From NCBI GenBank assembly GCA_937988705.1, contig CALKIA010000464.1, positions 1-8,959 on the forward strand: a stretch of 8,959 nucleotides of DNA, given 5' to 3'. The stretch is from an uncultured Chloroflexota bacterium. GTDB lineage: Bacteria > Chloroflexota > Anaerolineae > Aggregatilineales > Phototrophicaceae. Shown here one piece after another: positions 7,301 through 8,959 of this stretch. The translations under genes were made by a program, and so were the position numbers. Numbering within the stretch: position 1 is the stretch's first letter; each line of letters starts with the position of its first letter. Under the pieces are notes generated by a model, which did not search any database, was not told the origin of the DNA, and saw only the letters and a program-made list of their open reading frames with translations.

Positions 7301-7788
7301 TTTTCGAGCGCGAGGCCGAAATCCAGCACTTTGACGCGCCCGCTCGTCTCGACGAGCACATTTCCCGGCTTGAGGTCGCGGTGAATGACGCCGCGACGAT
7401 GCAGGTAGGCTAACGCGCGCAGGGTTTCTGCCAGCAGTCGCGCTTGTTCGGCCACGGGGACGCCAAGGCCTGCCGACGTCAGGGTGCGCGCATCGCGCAG
7501 TAAATCCATCGTGAAATAGGGCGAAAGCGCCGTGTCAAAACCATAATCGATTACGCTGATGATGTTGGGGTGACGCAGTGAGGCCAGCGTGCGGAATTCG
7601 TGCGATAACGCGACGCGCAAATGATCCAGATTGTCTTCATCGGGGTATTCCGGCAGCGAAACGCGCTTGAGCGCCAGCATGTGGCCCGTCAGGCGATCTT
7701 CGGCCCGGAAGACGGCGCCCATGCCGCCCGCGCCCAATCTTTCGTGAAGCCGATACCGGTTGCCGATTAAGGTCGTTTCGGGAATCAT
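4378..7788 (-). CDS. Ser/Thr protein kinase-AAA ATPase-TPR signalling protein
   Basis: From the ATG at 7788 this is 1136 residues in three parts. Residues about 10-270 are a Hanks-type kinase: glycine loop GAGGMG at 19-24, ATP lysine Lys41 in ALKRV, catalytic HRDLKPGN at 136-143 (Asp138), DFG at 156-158, a Thr-rich activation loop near 172-178 and APE at 183-185. All catalytic residues are present. Residues about 290-640 are a PknK-like AAA ATPase: FVGREEE at 292-298, Walker A GGESGVGKS at 320-328, Walker B LLLLEDLQW at 427-435 and GSYRDDE near 459-465. The rest is about ten TPRs of roughly 40 residues, probably a protein-binding scaffold. There is no transmembrane helix and no recognisable DNA-binding domain, so its output is unknown. 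The frame continues upstream to a GTG at 7926, but the kinase homology starts just after 7788, that GTG lacks a ribosome-binding site and lies in an inverted repeat, and a promoter-like sequence lies between. Confidence 0.93.
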   Translation of the reverse strand: MIPETTLIGNRYRLHERLGAGGMGAVFRAEDRLTGHMLALKRVSLPEYPDEDNLDHLRVALSHEFRTLASLRHPNIISVIDYGFDTALSPYFTMDLLRDARTLTSAGLGVPVAEQARLLAETLRALAYLHRRGVIHRDLKPGNVLVETSGRVKVLDFGLALENNRQEETPITTGMTGTLAYLAPELLSESMPSVVSDLYSVGVMAFEMFAGQFPYGMKNAAQLISQIYSHVPDFSAIPEKIAAVIARLLVKKPADRFQTADQALAALAAAVDQPLPPESIDIRESYIRASTFVGREEEMTLLGQALDTVFSGHGSAWLVGGESGVGKSRLLEEIRIRALVKGALVLRGHLSQQSTPYELWREVVRRLVISTPLSDLEAGVLRAIVPDIATLLDRPIPEAPPLDGHASHQRLVLTIADAIMRQTQPVLLLLEDLQWAEESLDVLEQLLTFTSERSWLIIGSYRDDEAPKVPEQFSGVRVIKLARLSDAEITRLSEAMLGEAGKHEFVLDLLKRESEGNTFFITEVVRVLLEESGGMSEVGRATLPTSVIAGGIQDVVRRRMLRVPEWARPALRQAAIAGREINLKLLPALGLTDVEGWLTACVNAAVIEVADGVWRFAHDKLRLFLLKEIAPDELKAINRQIAEAIEATYPDDPAFAERLAEHWRQAGDQAKAFTYALRAGEYLIRLTAEYERAERLLRLALHVDIDRARVFALLGEAALRRGQFDSATDHYQVALTGNDPQIRMRTYNGLSEIMRHKSEWELANQYAEQALDLAREQHDVRNEATSLSNIGSVLWLRGDNKGAKEVYEQALAIQKERGDRAAVLGNLGIALYGMSEFQQAIKVQEESLELYREVGNRRGIALTFNRLATVYYQLGEFDRARGYYEDSLGIMRVIGDPMGMYDSLNNLGMLLYGQGRYDNAEQRFGESLRVARQLGDSIRIARALNNLGASLKELGRYGEARAHMEEAISINRARSDERELAYALNSLGDLLVAQGRHADARAAYEESLALAVRLDDRLIRPINLASLGLIHARFGGFQASYAVLAEGLKITLETKAKPRLAHLLLNTARVFHQQGLDRRAAELAGVIETLGTLEGEHDPTYQQLRHDVRREAEAWKRGRAADPETEIAALIKELEA

Positions 7789-7823
7789 GCCTGTGCCGAT
7801 CGTTAAGCTGCCCACCGCCTCTG

Positions 7824-7852
7824 ATAATACCCGATAGTGATCGTCCTGCCGA
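7824..7852 (-). promoter_or_regulatory. Candidate promoter for the kinase-ATPase-TPR gene
   Basis: On the minus strand TCGGCA (7852-7847) is followed after 17 bases by TATTAT (7829-7824), matching the sigma70 consensus at four and five of six positions. Transcription would begin near 7817, about 29 bases before the ATG at 7788. This supports the short form of the kinase. The evidence is consensus matching only. Confidence 0.4.
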
Positions 7853-7920
7853 ACAAATTGCACAGTTTTAATGTCTTGTGGGGCATGTGAATGGAGAGGG
7901 AAGCACAGGCAATTCGCAAC

Positions 7921-7954
7921 CCTCACCCGGCTTGCACAGCGAAACAGGGTGAGG
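7921..7954 (-). terminator. Inverted repeat between hydrolase and kinase genes, weak terminator candidate
   Basis: CCTCACCC (7921-7928) pairs perfectly with GGGTGAGG (7947-7954) across an 18-base loop. It begins 25 bases past the hydrolase stop on the minus strand, where a terminator would be expected. Only GGTTGCG follows it, not a U-tract, so intrinsic termination would be weak; it may instead be an attenuator or RNA 3'-end stabiliser. Confidence 0.35.
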
Positions 7955-7978
7955 TGACCAGCGTCGACGCGGCGCGGT

Positions 7979-8764
7979 TTACTGAATGCGTTCCAGCAGC
8001 GCGAGCGTCCCGGCGATGATCTGCGCGTACTGCTCTTCGTGGCTGATCGTCGCGGCGTTATCGCGCTCCTGCGCGCCGTACCAGCCGAACTGCCCGTGAT
8101 TGCCGCCTTCGATTTTCACCCATGTGGTATCGGCGGGCAGCAGCGCCGCGCCACCTTCGACCTGCGCGACCGTCGCCAGCCCATCCAGCGAGCCATAAAT
8201 CACCGAGACGGCGACCGGAAGCGCCGACAGGTCACGATCCGAGTAGGACGCCATGAGCACCAGACCGTCAACTTGACCGGGGTTGTCAGTGACGAAACGC
8301 GCCGCCATCGAGCCGCCGAGCGAATGACCGCCCAGCGCCCACTGTTGGATATTCGGGTAGGCGGCGATCACGTCATTGGCCGTGTTTAATCCGAGGATGG
8401 CGAGATTGAGCGGCATCGGGACGATGACGGCGAGGTAACCCGCTTCCGCCACGGCCTGCGCTAACGGCGCATACGCCCGCGCATCGACTTTGCCGCCGGG
8501 GTAGAAGATGAAACCGGTAGTCGGCTCCGAACCGACGGGCGTAAAGGTCAGCCACTGGGTAGTATCGACGAGCACGGCCGCTTCGGATTGCAGCGCGGCT
8601 TCGGCCTCCGCCTCAATCGGCTGCGTGGCACTGGCCCAGGCGACAAAACCAACGGCGGCCACGATCAAAATAACGGGAAGCACCCACCAGAAACGACGAA
8701 GCACGCGCATAGAGTCTCCATAGAGGTAAACGGTTGAAGTACGAACTGTTGTCATAAATATCAT
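7979..8764 (-). CDS. Membrane-anchored alpha/beta hydrolase
   Basis: The product is a serine hydrolase of the alpha/beta fold, close to the Abhydrolase_5 (PF12695) type; its substrate cannot be told. From the ATG at 8764 it has 261 residues. An inner start at 8710 would give 243 residues beginning MRVLRRFWW. The second form looks like a natural membrane anchor, with a basic N-terminus and hydrophobic stretch WWVLPVILIVAAVGFVAWA. In the 243-residue numbering the triad is Ser130 in GGHSLGG, Asp176 in IYGSLDG and His205 in EGGNHGQF; GWYG and ATISHEEQ after the histidine are family features. FIFYPGG near 67-73 probably forms the oxyanion region. Both starts have good ribosome-binding sites: AGGAG five bases before 8764 and GGAG five bases before 8710. 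The catalytic domain would lie outside the membrane, tethered or released after signal cleavage. Confidence 0.88.
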   Translation of the reverse strand: MIFMTTVRTSTVYLYGDSMRVLRRFWWVLPVILIVAAVGFVAWASATQPIEAEAEAALQSEAAVLVDTTQWLTFTPVGSEPTTGFIFYPGGKVDARAYAPLAQAVAEAGYLAVIVPMPLNLAILGLNTANDVIAAYPNIQQWALGGHSLGGSMAARFVTDNPGQVDGLVLMASYSDRDLSALPVAVSVIYGSLDGLATVAQVEGGAALLPADTTWVKIEGGNHGQFGWYGAQERDNAATISHEEQYAQIIAGTLALLERIQ

Positions 8765-8829
8765 TAGCACTCCTAAAAGTAAAGAGAGCGGACGGCCTTT
8801 TTGAGGCTCTGCTCAGTGAATGCTTACGG
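8711..8829 (-). promoter_or_regulatory. Upstream region of the hydrolase gene, with two ribosome-binding sites
   Basis: This stretch carries AGGAG at 8774-8770 before the ATG at 8764, and a GGAG before the ATG at 8710. In it AGAGC (8785-8789) and GCTCT (8806-8810) can form a 5-bp stem whose loop contains a T-tract on the plus strand; it is a weak hairpin. I see no convincing -35/-10 pair, so the gene may be cotranscribed with whatever lies to the right. Confidence 0.35.
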
Positions 8830-8959
8830 CTAACTCATAAAAGCGCCCCGCCGCTGTTCAACGCGCGCTAAATCTTCTTCACGCACAGGTGGGGGTGCGC
8901 GAAACAAAAATTTGTCAGATCGGGGTCTTTGTTTTTTATCTCTTGACTTTTGCGATTTG
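8830..8959 (-). CDS. Possible C-terminal end of an upstream gene, partial
   Basis: On the minus strand one frame is open from the window edge to a TAG at 8832-8830, giving about 42 residues that end FLFRAPPPVREEDL, then ARVEQRRGAFMS. The final part looks like a normal charged helix in a GC-rich gene, while the first part is Lys/Arg/Ser-rich and AT-rich. A 43-codon frame can occur by chance, there is no recognisable family, and no start is visible, so this is tentative. If real, it lies 65 bases upstream of the hydrolase start at 8764, on the same strand. Confidence 0.3.
   Translation of the reverse strand, partial: KSQKSRDKKQRPRSDKFLFRAPPPVREEDLARVEQRRGAFMS

Noticed and set aside
7979..8764. 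RR pair in MRVLRRFWW as a Tat export signal linked to the tatB-like gene
   Set aside because: The residues after RR do not match the S/T-RRxFLK consensus; the segment looks like a Sec-type signal anchor.
8904..8915. ACAAA-AA-TTTGT short inverted repeat
   Set aside because: Five-base arms in an AT-rich stretch are expected by chance and it has no clear relation to a gene.

Overview
The window is about 60% GC and reads as an ordinary bacterial chromosome with seven well-supported genes and a possible eighth at the right edge. The gene set suggests a Chloroflexota (Anaerolineae-like) genome: a GH13 trehalose synthase, a secreted ScyD/ScyE-type beta-propeller, an orphan TatA/B-type protein with a Pro/Gly-rich tail, and a large Ser/Thr kinase fused to a AAA ATPase and TPRs. 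This assignment is inference from gene content and style; no rRNA or marker gene is present. No tRNA, rRNA, CRISPR array, insertion sequence or phage gene was seen.

Left part (1-2740). A trehalose synthase (TreS) gene runs leftward out of the window and lacks its 3' end. It is divergent from a secreted ScyD/ScyE-like six-bladed propeller at 1724-2740. The 317-bp space between them holds a perfect 24-bp palindrome at 1500-1523, five bases upstream of a plausible treS -35 box. This is the clearest regulatory site in the window.

Middle (2741-4372). A tatB-like gene on the minus strand converges on the propeller gene, and a long-armed inverted repeat lies between them. Divergent from tatB is a two-gene unit: a Gly-rich all-beta protein of unknown function, then a small 2Fe-2S ferredoxin. 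The ferredoxin's TTG start overlaps the preceding TGA stop, so the two are probably translationally coupled.

Right part (4373-8959). A 1136-residue kinase-ATPase-TPR signalling protein fills most of the minus strand. Its stop lies only 5 bases from the ferredoxin stop. Upstream of it, on the same strand, is a membrane-anchored alpha/beta hydrolase with two well-formed ribosome-binding-site/start pairs. At the right edge an open minus-strand frame may be the last 42 residues of another gene.

The genes do not form one recognisable pathway. The most interesting items are the Gly-rich protein/ferredoxin pair, the treS palindrome, the kinase-ATPase-TPR protein with no visible output domain, and the alternative starts of the hydrolase. 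I found no convincing evidence of a wholly new multi-gene system. Many long antisense frames in this window, including those over treS and the kinase gene, are shadows.
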